Source: AP-15 sp963814865
GTDB taxonomy: Bacteria; Pseudomonadota; Alphaproteobacteria; ATCC43930; CGMCC-115725
NCBI GenBank assembly: GCA_963814865.1
Contig: CAWFEN010000007.1
Span: 124,001-188,000, forward strand
DNA length: 64,000 nt
Reading direction: 5' to 3'
Below the pieces are notes generated by a model. That model did not search any database. It had not been told where the DNA came from and saw only the letters and a program-made list of their open reading frames with translations. The position numbers were made by a program, and so were the translations under genes. This document shows positions 42,961 to 51,199 of this stretch, in pieces (the first letter of the stretch is position 1; the number at the start of each line of letters is the position of its first letter).

Positions 42961-43794
42961 ATGAGCCGGGACGCGCGCATGCCGCGCTATCGCACGATCT
43001 GGATTTCCGACGTGCATCTCGGCACCCGCGGCTGCAAGGCCGAATTCCTCCTCGACTTCCTGCGCCACAACGATGCCGCCACGATCTACCTGGTCGGCGA
43101 CATCATCGACGGCTGGCGGCTGAAGAAATCCTGGTACTGGCCGCAGACCCACAACGACGTCGTGCAAAAGCTGCTGCGCATGGTGCGCAAGGGCACCCGC
43201 GCGATCTATGTCCCCGGCAATCACGACGAATGGCTGCGCGATTGCACGCGGCTGCAGTTCGGCGGCGTCGAAGTCGTCGAGGAAGCCATCCACGTCACCG
43301 CCGACGGAAGGCGCCTTCTGGTGATCCACGGCGACGCGTTCGACGCGGTCGTCACCCATGCGCGCTGGCTGGCATTGCTCGGTGACGGCGCCTACACGGT
43401 TGCCTTGTGGCTCAACCATCACTTCAACACGGTGCGGCGGCGGTTCGGCTATCCGTATTGGTCGCTCTCCGCCTATCTCAAGCGCCAAGTCAAGAACGCG
43501 ATGCAATACATCGCCTCGTTCGCCGGTGCGGTGACCGACGAAGCGCGTCGCCGCGGGGTCGACGGCGTCGTCTGCGGCCATATCCACCACGCCGAGATTC
43601 GCGATCTCGGCGGAGTTCTCTACTGCAACAGCGGCGACTGGGTCGAGAGCTGCACTGCGCTCGTCGAGCACTTCGACGGCCGTCTCGAACTGGTTCACTG
43701 GGTCGATCGCCGGGAATCCGCACCGGCCGAGACTGCTGTTCGTGGGTTCGAGCAGGAGGCGGAAGCCCCGGCAATGGCCAATGCACAGCAATGA
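42961..43794 (+). CDS. LpxH-like UDP-2,3-diacylglucosamine diphosphatase family phosphoesterase
   Basis: A calcineurin-like phosphoesterase of ~277 residues. The metal motifs are ISDVHLG, VGDIIDGW, PGNHDEWLR, VIHGDAFD and CGHIHHAEI. The family resembles LpxH, which makes lipid X in lipid A synthesis; members of this subgroup beside glycosyltransferases may act on other membrane glycolipids. The start could be GTG 42937, ATG 42961 or ATG 42979. It is 47 bases before the GT2 gene, a likely operon. Confidence 0.87.
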   Translation: MSRDARMPRYRTIWISDVHLGTRGCKAEFLLDFLRHNDAATIYLVGDIIDGWRLKKSWYWPQTHNDVVQKLLRMVRKGTRAIYVPGNHDEWLRDCTRLQFGGVEVVEEAIHVTADGRRLLVIHGDAFDAVVTHARWLALLGDGAYTVALWLNHHFNTVRRRFGYPYWSLSAYLKRQVKNAMQYIASFAGAVTDEARRRGVDGVVCGHIHHAEIRDLGGVLYCNSGDWVESCTALVEHFDGRLELVHWVDRRESAPAETAVRGFEQEAEAPAMANAQQ

Positions 43795-43841
43795 GAACCT
43801 GGCAAAACGAGTTTTATCGACCGTAGACGAAGGGAGCAAAG

Positions 43842-44657
43842 ATGTCGGAGGTGCTGGTCAGCTTTGTGGTGCCCGCCTTCAATGAAGAGGCGCTGATCGC
43901 GTCATGTCTGCACGCGATCGTCGCCGAGATCGCGCATAACGGATGTCCGGCGGAAATCATCGTCGTCAACAACAACAGCACCGATCGTACCCGCGAGATC
44001 GCCACGTCGATCGCCGGCGTCACCGTAATCGACGAGCCGATGCGCGGGCTGGTGCCGGCGCGGCGGGCGGGGTGCCTTGCCGCCAGTGGCCGGCTGATCG
44101 CCAATATCGACGCCGATACGATGGTGCCCGAGCGCTGGCTCGACACGGTGATCGCCGAATTCACCCGCGCGCCCGGCCTCGTGGCGCTGAGCGGCCCGTT
44201 CATTCACTACGATGTGTCGAGAACGGTGCGCGCCGTCGTTGCAATCTTCTATCGCCTTGCCTTCACGACCTATCTGCTGGTCCGCTTCGTGTTCCGCGCC
44301 GGATCGATGATGCAGGGCGGCAACTTCGTCGTCTTGAAGACCGCGCTTGACGACGCCGACGCCTTCAACCCCGATTTCAGCTTTTTCGGCGAGGACACCG
44401 AGCTCGCGCGCCGGCTGAGCAAGGTCGGTGCGGTGAAATTCTCCTTCGCGCTGCCGGCGTTCTCCTCGGGACGGCGGCTCGCCGGAGAAGGACTGTTCCG
44501 GGTCGCCTTCCAGTACAGTGTGAACTATTTATGGACGGTCTTCTTCAAGCGCCCGTTCTCGTCCACCTGGCTCGATTTCCGGCACCCGGCCGACGGCACC
44601 GGCGAGATGAAGCTCGCCGCGGCAACCCCCGCACAGGCCGATCCACCCGCATCATAG
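43842..44657 (+). CDS. Glycosyltransferase family 2
   Basis: A 271-residue GT-A fold enzyme: VSFVVPAFNEEALIASCL, VNNNSTDRTREIA and the DxD-type metal motif in ANIDADTMVPERWL. FRAGSMMQGGNFVVLK and GEDTELARRLSKVG correspond to the acceptor region and the catalytic ED. A hydrophobic stretch (residues ~125-150) suggests membrane contact. With the LpxH-like gene before it, it may build a membrane glycolipid or envelope polysaccharide. AGGGAG precedes the ATG. Confidence 0.9.
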   Translation: MSEVLVSFVVPAFNEEALIASCLHAIVAEIAHNGCPAEIIVVNNNSTDRTREIATSIAGVTVIDEPMRGLVPARRAGCLAASGRLIANIDADTMVPERWLDTVIAEFTRAPGLVALSGPFIHYDVSRTVRAVVAIFYRLAFTTYLLVRFVFRAGSMMQGGNFVVLKTALDDADAFNPDFSFFGEDTELARRLSKVGAVKFSFALPAFSSGRRLAGEGLFRVAFQYSVNYLWTVFFKRPFSSTWLDFRHPADGTGEMKLAAATPAQADPPAS

Positions 44658-44794
44658 CAACACCAGCCCCTTTTCGCGGTCGGTCTTCCGATTGAGGGTA
44701 AAGCTACGCTTGTCGGCGTAGAACAGCAGGGAAAACCGGCCGTCGCTGTCCCTCCGGTCGCGCATTTGCTCCGCCCGACTTCGCCGCCAGGGTC
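44652..44794 (-). pseudogene. Decayed fragment of a CaiB/BaiF CoA transferase
   Basis: The minus strand encodes DPGGEVGRS, then after a one-base shift MRDRRDSDGRFSLLFYADK and RSFTLNRKTDRE. This aligns with residues ~38-80 of the intact CoA transferase at 38.6-39.8 kb (PKGGDVARR, MRDRPDSDSLFFLLFNANK, RSLTLNLKTGRG). The DNA similarity is also visible by eye. The reading frame is shifted within the fragment and a stop follows at 44652. Only this piece survives, just after the GT2 gene, so it is a relic of a second, related gene. Confidence 0.8.
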
Positions 44795-44826
44795 GCCGCA
44801 AGCCAAGCCAATGAGCAGCGATCAGC

Positions 44827-46029
44827 CTATTCGCCGACCGTCAGGCGCAATCCCGACAGCAGCACCTCGCGATGCGCTAAGTTCCGAAAGTGGCTCGCGT
44901 CGGGTATCACGACGGCGCTGATCGCGCGCAGTCGCGCGAGGGTTTCTCGGGCGTCATCAAGCCGCCCCATATGGGCGTAGCTGGCGGCGAGAAAGCGATA
45001 CGGGGCCGGAAAGCTCGGATCGTCCTGGATCGCGAGCAGCAGCTTCGGCACGGCCTGGTCGAAGCGCCGGGCAAAAAGATGTGCGAGGCCGATCAGATTG
45101 GCCGAGGTGCCAATGCGGGCGCACGGGCTGAGCCGCAGGGCGGCGTCGAGATACTCGATCGCGCTGTCGGGCTGGCCCGCCCATACCCTGAGCATGCCGC
45201 CGATGTGCCAGCCGCGCGCGAAATTCGGGTTAAGCGCCAGGGCGCGGTCGACAAGCGCCATCATGGCGCCGATGTCCTCGCCAAAATAAGCCAGCGCGAC
45301 CGCCGCATTCGCCAGCACGCCGGGATCGTCGCCGGCTCCTTCCAAGGCTCGCCTGGCGAAATCGGCGCCCTTCAAACGGTCGCCTGCCGGGTCCTCGCTC
45401 CGACTGTCGAGGATCAGCCGAAAACAGCAGATCGCGGCCCAGGCGAGCGCGGGTCCGTAACGCGGATCGCGGGCGACCGCCTGCTCCATCAGGCGCAGCG
45501 CCTCGGGGAATTGCCGCGCCGACGACAAGAACATCGCATAGGCGCGCAGATAGAGGTCGTAGGCGGTGAGGTCGCTGGTCGGGCGGGTGGCTGAACGCGC
45601 CGTTTCGACCGCCTGCAATACCGGTTCGATGACCCCTGCGACGCTCGACGCAACCCTGTCTTGTAGGTCGAACACGTCTTCGAGCGTACCGTCGAAGTGG
45701 TCGGCCCAGAGATGCGCGCCGGTGGCCGCGTCGATCAGCTGCCCGGTGATCCGCACCCGGTTCCCGCCTTTGCGCACCGAGCCCTCGAGCACATAGCGGA
45801 CGCCAAGCTCTCGCCCGACCTGCTTCACATCGACGGCTTGCCCCTTGTAGGCGAACGTCGAATTGGCGGCGATGACGAACAGCCAGCGGATGCGCGACAG
45901 CGCGGTGATGATCTCCTCGACCATGCCATCGACGAAATATTCCTGCTCGGGATCGCCGCTCATATTGCGGAACGGCAGGACCGCAATCGACGGCTTGTCG
46001 GCAGCGGCCGGCGCCGCCTGGTCCGGCAT
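44827..46029 (-). CDS. TolB/FlgO-like plus TPR protein (cyclase-accessory type, no cyclase)
   Basis: A ~400-residue protein. Residues ~13-130 (DKPSIAVLPFRNMSGDPEQEYFVDGMVEEIITALSR to TGAHLWADHFDG) form the TolB-N/FlgO-like domain usually found C-terminal to a class III cyclase or a winged-helix regulator. The rest is tetratricopeptide-like (WAAICCFRLILDSR..., ARGWHIGGMLRVWAGQPDSAIEYLDAAL). Here no catalytic or DNA-binding domain precedes it, so it is either an orphan accessory protein or a truncated gene. The frame stays open to 46335, but that upstream part lacks family sequence. ATG 46029 is the likely start. Confidence 0.72.
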   Translation of the reverse strand: MPDQAAPAAADKPSIAVLPFRNMSGDPEQEYFVDGMVEEIITALSRIRWLFVIAANSTFAYKGQAVDVKQVGRELGVRYVLEGSVRKGGNRVRITGQLIDAATGAHLWADHFDGTLEDVFDLQDRVASSVAGVIEPVLQAVETARSATRPTSDLTAYDLYLRAYAMFLSSARQFPEALRLMEQAVARDPRYGPALAWAAICCFRLILDSRSEDPAGDRLKGADFARRALEGAGDDPGVLANAAVALAYFGEDIGAMMALVDRALALNPNFARGWHIGGMLRVWAGQPDSAIEYLDAALRLSPCARIGTSANLIGLAHLFARRFDQAVPKLLLAIQDDPSFPAPYRFLAASYAHMGRLDDARETLARLRAISAVVIPDASHFRNLAHREVLLSGLRLTVGE

Positions 46030-46358
46030 TTGCGGAGGCACAGCAAGGCGGCTCTCGTGCTGGCGGCAGCCCTTGGGCTCGCCGGCGCGAGGCGGCCGGC
46101 GCACGCGCTGATGGTCCGGGTCGACGGGGTTGATTATAATTGCGGTCTGGTCACCTGGGACGACCAGCGCGGCGGCTTTGTCTACGGGAAGTGCACCGCG
46201 GTATCGCCGGCAGCGGCGGCAAGGGGCCTCAAGTCTCTTGCGGCAAGTGCGAGCCGGAAGCCGGCAAACCAGGCCTCTCGATCCAGGAGTGCCGGGTGGT
46301 GGACTTGCCCGGGGTGCCGAAGGTGTCGAAGCCATTCTTTCGACAATGCGCCCAGTGA
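46030..46358 (+). pseudogene. Possible small secreted Cys-rich protein with frameshift
   Basis: From a TTG at 46030 the frame gives MRRHSKAALVLAAALGLAGARRPAHALMVRVDGVDYNCG, a signal peptide with AHA cleavage site, then FVYGKCTAV. Another frame ends in VSCGKCEPEAGKPG...QECRVVDLPGVPK...FFRQCAQ and stops at 46358. A shift between 46190 and 46235 would join them into a ~108-residue secreted protein with about six Cys. I cannot name a family and there is no clear ribosome site, so this is tentative. It would be divergent from the FlgO-like gene. Confidence 0.35.
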
Positions 46359-46492
46359 TGCGCCGTGGTCGCGTTTCGGCGGCGGCGGTTCAAGAGGACA
46401 CCACCGCCCGAGCCGGGACACTATCGGTTTGTAGCGCCACGATGCGCCATCCCTTACGATCGCATTCATTCCTGCTTCGAGGGAGGACGCCG

Positions 46493-47065
46493 ATGCCCGC
46501 CGACCCCAACCATGTGATCCTGACCGGGGAGAACCCGTTCATTCGGCTGAGCGAGACCGATAGCGGCCCGCAGACGACGAATGCCAGCTTCTGGCGCATC
46601 GTCACCTGTCCGGCCGGGCCGGGGCACGTGCTCTATCTGAAGAGCGAGCTGACCGAGAACCGCTGGCATATCTGGGCCGACAACATCGCGATGGCGCGCT
46701 GGCTGCAGGCGACCGTGCAGGGCATGCTCAATCCCGAGACCGCGGATACGGCGATCCCGGTCATCGATGCCGAGTTCTTCAAATCCGGCGACCCGCATTA
46801 CTACTGGACCGAGCGGATCGTGTCGGGCGACGGCGAGGTGGCGCTGACCTGGTACGAGATCGGCGAGCCGCTGCTGATCCACACCCAGCCCAATGAAGGC
46901 GGCCGCCGCTATGGGGTGTGCACACTGCTGATCCCGGCGCTCGGCGCGCGGCTGACGGTCGACGGCGTCGCGGCAGCGGGCCGGTCCTGGCCGGTGCAGC
47001 GCGAGGGCCGGCCGTTCAGCACCTGCGCGCTGGCGTTTTCCGAGAGCTGGACCGAGCCGCGGTAG
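46493..47065 (+). CDS. Uncharacterised protein coupled to an MmgE/PrpD gene
   Basis: A 190-residue soluble protein starting at ATG 46493. It has no signal peptide or named domain. Sequence features are an all-beta look with HVLYLKSELTENRWHIWADNIAMARWLQATVQG, GDPHYYWTERIVSGDGEVALTWYEIGEP and a final ALAFSESWTEP. The next gene, MmgE/PrpD, starts eight bases after its stop, so they form a unit. The pairing hints at a cupin-like or binding role in the same carboxylate pathway, without sequence proof. Confidence 0.68.
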   Translation: MPADPNHVILTGENPFIRLSETDSGPQTTNASFWRIVTCPAGPGHVLYLKSELTENRWHIWADNIAMARWLQATVQGMLNPETADTAIPVIDAEFFKSGDPHYYWTERIVSGDGEVALTWYEIGEPLLIHTQPNEGGRRYGVCTLLIPALGARLTVDGVAAAGRSWPVQREGRPFSTCALAFSESWTEPR

Positions 47066-47073
47066 GTGTCGCG

Positions 47074-48435
47074 ATGACGGTCGCCCGCGACCTCGCCGAT
47101 TTCCTGACCCGGATCTCGGCCGCAGACCTGCCGGCGCAAGCACTCGATCACGCGGCAATGCTGATCGCCAGCACGATCGCCAGCGCCGCCTTGGGCTCCG
47201 GCATCGAATCCGCGGCGATCATCCGCGCGCTCGCCCGCGAGCGCGGCGGCCGGCCCGACGCCTCGCTGTGGTTCGACGACGGCACGAAACTGCCGCTCGC
47301 CGAGGCGGCCCAGGTCAATGCGGTGATGAGCGACGCCGCGGCCTCGGACGACAGCGATCTGCGCAACATCGTCCATGCCGGCACGCCGCTGACCGCGACG
47401 ACGCTGGCCGTTGCCGGGTGGAACGGCGCCGGCGGCGAGGCGGTGCTGGCGGCGATCGTGCTCGGCTATGAAGCAGCAGGCCGCATCGGCGAGGCGATCA
47501 CGCCGGGCTTCCGCAACCGCGGCTTTCACGGCTGCCTCGTCGCGATCTTTGCCGCCGCGGTCGCCGCAGCGCGGCTGTTGCGGCTCGACGCGGCGCAGAC
47601 GGCGCAGACGATCGCCTTGTCGGCGACCTCGATCGGCGGGCTTGCGGCGGCGGCGAACACCAGCGTCGCGCGCGAGTATCACGCCGGGCTTGCGGCGATG
47701 CTCGGCATCAATGCGGCGCTTGCGGCCGGGCGCGGCTACCGGGGCGAAGAAAGCATCCTCGAAACGCAGCACGGGTTTTTCGAGACCTATGGCGGCGTCG
47801 ATCCGGCCGCCGCCGCAGCCAATGTCACAAATGGCCTCGGGCAGTCCTGGGACATCGTCACCGACATGGCGGTCAAGCTCGTGCCGGGCGGTCATCCGCA
47901 CCATGCGCTGGCCGAGGCCGCGGCCAACGCCGCCCGAGAGGGACGGATCGCGCCCGAGGAGATCGACAGCATCATTCTGTCGCGCCCCGGCGTCACCGCG
48001 CTCGCCGGCCCGCTGCATCCGGCCGACCTGATCGACATGGCGCACAGCCCGGCCTATTTCCTCGCCGCCGGCGCTGCCGACCGCGGTTTCTCGTGGGCGC
48101 ACGCGACCCCGGCCAAGATCGCCGATCCGATAATTCACCGGCTGATCGACAAGGTCGGCATCGGTTCGCCCCCGACCGACAATGTCGAGCGCTATCGGCA
48201 GGGCGCCACCGTCACCATCCGCACGCGCGACGGCCGCACCAGCACGAGCACCGTCTACGTGCCGAAAGGCGCTGGAATGCTCGGCATCGCCTGGGCCGAT
48301 ATCGACGCCAAATACCGCACGCTGGTGCCATATGCCGGCCTGCCCGAGGCGCGGATCGAGGCGAGCCTGGCGTTGATCCACGACTTCCGCAGCCTCCCGC
48401 AGGTCTCCGCCCTGACCGATTTGCTGCGGAAATAG
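47074..48435 (+). CDS. MmgE/PrpD family protein
   Basis: A 453-residue member of the 2-methylcitrate dehydratase/immune-responsive gene 1 fold. Marks are the N-terminal ADLPAQALDHAAMLIASTIASAALGSG, NAVMSDAAASDDSDLRNIVHAGTPLTATTLA (usual FxHAG motif reads IVHAG) and FRNRGFHGCLVAIFAAAVAAARLL, VPGGHPHHALAEAA. Many family members act on citraconate, itaconate or methylcitrate-like acids; the substrate is open. prpB and prpC are not adjacent. An upstream in-frame start overlaps the previous gene and was rejected. Confidence 0.88.
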   Translation: MTVARDLADFLTRISAADLPAQALDHAAMLIASTIASAALGSGIESAAIIRALARERGGRPDASLWFDDGTKLPLAEAAQVNAVMSDAAASDDSDLRNIVHAGTPLTATTLAVAGWNGAGGEAVLAAIVLGYEAAGRIGEAITPGFRNRGFHGCLVAIFAAAVAAARLLRLDAAQTAQTIALSATSIGGLAAAANTSVAREYHAGLAAMLGINAALAAGRGYRGEESILETQHGFFETYGGVDPAAAAANVTNGLGQSWDIVTDMAVKLVPGGHPHHALAEAAANAAREGRIAPEEIDSIILSRPGVTALAGPLHPADLIDMAHSPAYFLAAGAADRGFSWAHATPAKIADPIIHRLIDKVGIGSPPTDNVERYRQGATVTIRTRDGRTSTSTVYVPKGAGMLGIAWADIDAKYRTLVPYAGLPEARIEASLALIHDFRSLPQVSALTDLLRK

Positions 48436-48444
48436 GCGGGGAGG

Positions 48445-49710
48445 TCAGGGACCGCGGCGGCCGATGTCGCGGCGACAGAAGCCTTCGGGCCAGTCGATGC
48501 GGTCGATCGCGGCATAGGCGCGCGCGCGGGCCTGGCCGAGATCGCCGCCGCGCGCGGTGACGCCGAGCACCCTGCCGCCATCGGCGAGCACCCGGCCGCC
48601 GTCGCGGCGGGTGGCGGCGTGGAAGATCTTGACTGCGGGATCGGCGCCGGCGGCGTCGAGGCCGCGGATTTCGCTGCCGCGCGCGGGCTCGTCGGGATAA
48701 CCCTTCGCCGCCATCACGACGCACAACGCCGGATCGGCGTGCCAGCGCAGGTCGACCTGCCGCAGGATGCCGTCACGCGCCGCGATCAGCGCCGGCAGCG
48801 GGTCGCTGATCAGCCGCATCATCAACACCTGCGCCTCGGGATCGCCGAAGCGCACATTGTATTCGAGCAGCATCGGTCCCGCCGCGGTCAGCATCAGCCC
48901 GGCATAAAGGACGCCCTTGAACGCCCGCCCCTGCTCCCGCATCGCCGCCATCGCCGGCAAAATGATGCGGTCCATGACTTGGCCTTCGAGCGCGGGGGTC
49001 AGCGGGCGCGCCGGCGAATAGGCGCCCATGCCGCCGGTATTGGGCCCGGTGTCGCCCTCGCCCAACTGCTTGTGGTCCTGCGCGGCAGCGAGCGGCAGCG
49101 CGTCTTTGCCGTCGCTGAGCGCGAAAAAGCTTACCTCCTCACCTTCGAGAAAGTCTTCGACGACGATCTCCATCCCGGCGCCGCCGAACCGACGCCCGAC
49201 AAGGGCGGCATCGACCGCCTGGCAGGCCGCGTCGAGATCCATCGCGACGACCACGCCCTTGCCGGCAGCGAGGCCATCGGCCTTGACCACGAGCGGCGCG
49301 CCGCGTTCGACGATATAAGCTTTTGCCACCGTCGGATCGCGGAACCGGCGATAGGCGGCGGTCGGGATGCCGGCGCCGGCGCAGAGGTCCTTGGCAAAGG
49401 CCTTCGACCCTTCGAGCGCCGCCGCAGCGGCGGTCGGCCCGAACGCGGCGATCCCCTCGCCTTCCAGCGCATCGACCAGCCCTGCGACCAGCGGCGCTTC
49501 GGGCCCGACCATTACGAGGTCGATCGCCTCCTTTTTGCAGAACGCGATGATCGCCAGGAAATCCATCACCCGAATCGGGACGCATTCCGCGTCCTCAGCG
49601 ATGCCGGCATTGCCCGGCGCGCAATAGAGCCGGTCGACCAGCGGCGATGCCGCGATCGCCCAGGCGAGGGCGTGCTCGCGCCCGCCCGATCCCACCACCA
49701 GCACCCGCAT
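48445..49710 (-). CDS. purD: Phosphoribosylamine-glycine ligase PurD
   Basis: PurD makes glycinamide ribonucleotide in purine synthesis. The 421-residue ATP-grasp enzyme shows MRVLVVGSGGREHALAWAI, VGPEAPLVAGLVDALE, KADGLAAGKGVVVA, FLEGEEVSFFALSDG, DHKQLGEGDTGPNTGGMGAYSPA and EYNVRFGDPEAQVLM. Start and length are normal. It ends nine bases from the MmgE/PrpD stop (convergent) and is divergent from xseA across 34 bases. Confidence 0.97.
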   Translation of the reverse strand: MRVLVVGSGGREHALAWAIAASPLVDRLYCAPGNAGIAEDAECVPIRVMDFLAIIAFCKKEAIDLVMVGPEAPLVAGLVDALEGEGIAAFGPTAAAAALEGSKAFAKDLCAGAGIPTAAYRRFRDPTVAKAYIVERGAPLVVKADGLAAGKGVVVAMDLDAACQAVDAALVGRRFGGAGMEIVVEDFLEGEEVSFFALSDGKDALPLAAAQDHKQLGEGDTGPNTGGMGAYSPARPLTPALEGQVMDRIILPAMAAMREQGRAFKGVLYAGLMLTAAGPMLLEYNVRFGDPEAQVLMMRLISDPLPALIAARDGILRQVDLRWHADPALCVVMAAKGYPDEPARGSEIRGLDAAGADPAVKIFHAATRRDGGRVLADGGRVLGVTARGGDLGQARARAYAAIDRIDWPEGFCRRDIGRRGP

Positions 49711-49744
49711 CGCGCTCTCTCCCGTGCTCGGCTATCATGCGGGG

Positions 49745-51169
49745 ATGGATGATCTATTGGTCGCGGCCCCGCTCCGCCCCAACCTCACCGAATATACCGT
49801 CTCCGAGCTGTCGCAGGCACTCAAGCGCTCGATTGAGGACAATTTCGGCTATGTGCGGGTGCGCGGCGAGGTCTCGGGGTTCAAGCGCCACGGCTCGGGT
49901 CATTGCTATCTGGCGCTGAAGGACAGCGAGGCGGTGCTCGACGCGGTGTGCTGGCGCACCACCGCAATGCGCCTCGGGATCAGGCCCGAGGACGGGATGG
50001 AGGTGGTGTGCACCGGGCGCCTCACCACCTTTCCCGGCCGCTCCAAATACCAGCTGGTCATCAATTCGATCGAGCTGGCCGGGATCGGCGCGCTGCTCAA
50101 GCTGCTCGAAGAGCGGCGCCGGCGCCTCGCCGCCGAGGGCCTGTTCGCCGCCGAACGCAAAAAGCCGCTGCCGTTCCTGCCCGCGGTGATCGGCGTCGTG
50201 ACCTCGCCGACCGGGGCCGTCATTCGCGACATCCTGCACCGGCTTGCCGACCGCTTTCCGCGCCGCGTGCTGCTGTGGCCGGTGGCGGTGCAGGGCGAGG
50301 CGGCGGCGGCCCAGGTGGCAGCGGCGATCGAAGGCTTCAACCTGTTGCCGCAAGGTGCCGTGCCCCGTCCCGACCTGATTATCGTCGCGCGCGGCGGCGG
50401 CAGCCTCGAAGATCTGATGGCATTCAACGAGGAGATCGTCGTGCGCGCCGCGGCGGCCTCGGCAATCCCGCTGATCTCGGCGGTCGGCCACGAGACCGAC
50501 ACGACCCTGATCGACCATGCCAGCGACCGGCGCGCGCCGACGCCGTCGGCCGCGGCCGAGATGGCGGTCCCGGTCCGCCTCGACCTCGTCGCCGATCTCG
50601 CGGGCAAATCATCGCGGCTGGCCGGCGGCCTCGCCCGGCTCTTCGCCGAACGCCGGCTCAATCTCGCCGGGCTGGCGCGCGGGTTGCCGTCGCCGCAGGA
50701 CCTGATCGGCAACGCGGCGCAGCGTCTCGACGACCGCGCCGAGCGGCTGCGCCTCGCCGGCGACCGCCATTTGCGGGCGGCGCGGCACCGCCTCGACCTT
50801 GCCGGCGGGCGGCTGCGGCCGGAGGCGCTCTCGGCCGATCTCGCGCGCACGCGCGCCCGGATCGCCGAGGTCGAGACCCGGCTCCACGCCGCGACGGCGC
50901 GCTTCATCGGCCAAAGCCGCGATGCCGTCGACAATTTCGCCGGCCGGCTCGCGACCCATTCGGAACGGCATGAAAGCCTGCTGGCGCGCGGCTATGTCGT
51001 GGTCCGCGACGGCGCCGCCCGGGTGGTTACCGAGGCCGCCGCGGTCAGGCCGGGCGTCGCGCTCGATCTCGAATTCTACGACGGCAAGGTCGGCGCCATC
51101 GCCGGCCGCACCCCGCGCCGGCCGGTGCGCCGGGCGCCCGCGCGCCCGGAGCAGGGAAGCCTGTTCTGA
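49745..51169 (+). CDS. xseA: Exodeoxyribonuclease VII large subunit XseA
   Basis: Catalytic subunit of Exo VII, which degrades single-stranded DNA. The 474-residue protein begins with the OB-fold domain (YTVSELSQALKRSIEDNFGYVRVRGEVSGFKRHGSGHCYLALKD), followed by the nuclease domain with VTSPTGAVIRDIL, IIVARGGGSLEDLMAFNEE and SAVGHETDTTLIDHASDRRAPTPSAAAE, then long helices. The ATG at 49745 is preferred to a GTG seven codons upstream. It shares a 34-base divergent gap with purD, a common alphaproteobacterial pairing. xseB is not seen here. Confidence 0.96.
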   Translation: MDDLLVAAPLRPNLTEYTVSELSQALKRSIEDNFGYVRVRGEVSGFKRHGSGHCYLALKDSEAVLDAVCWRTTAMRLGIRPEDGMEVVCTGRLTTFPGRSKYQLVINSIELAGIGALLKLLEERRRRLAAEGLFAAERKKPLPFLPAVIGVVTSPTGAVIRDILHRLADRFPRRVLLWPVAVQGEAAAAQVAAAIEGFNLLPQGAVPRPDLIIVARGGGSLEDLMAFNEEIVVRAAAASAIPLISAVGHETDTTLIDHASDRRAPTPSAAAEMAVPVRLDLVADLAGKSSRLAGGLARLFAERRLNLAGLARGLPSPQDLIGNAAQRLDDRAERLRLAGDRHLRAARHRLDLAGGRLRPEALSADLARTRARIAEVETRLHAATARFIGQSRDAVDNFAGRLATHSERHESLLARGYVVVRDGAARVVTEAAAVRPGVALDLEFYDGKVGAIAGRTPRRPVRRAPARPEQGSLF

Positions 51170-51199
51170 TCGGCGCGGCACCGCGACAGAGGAGCGATC

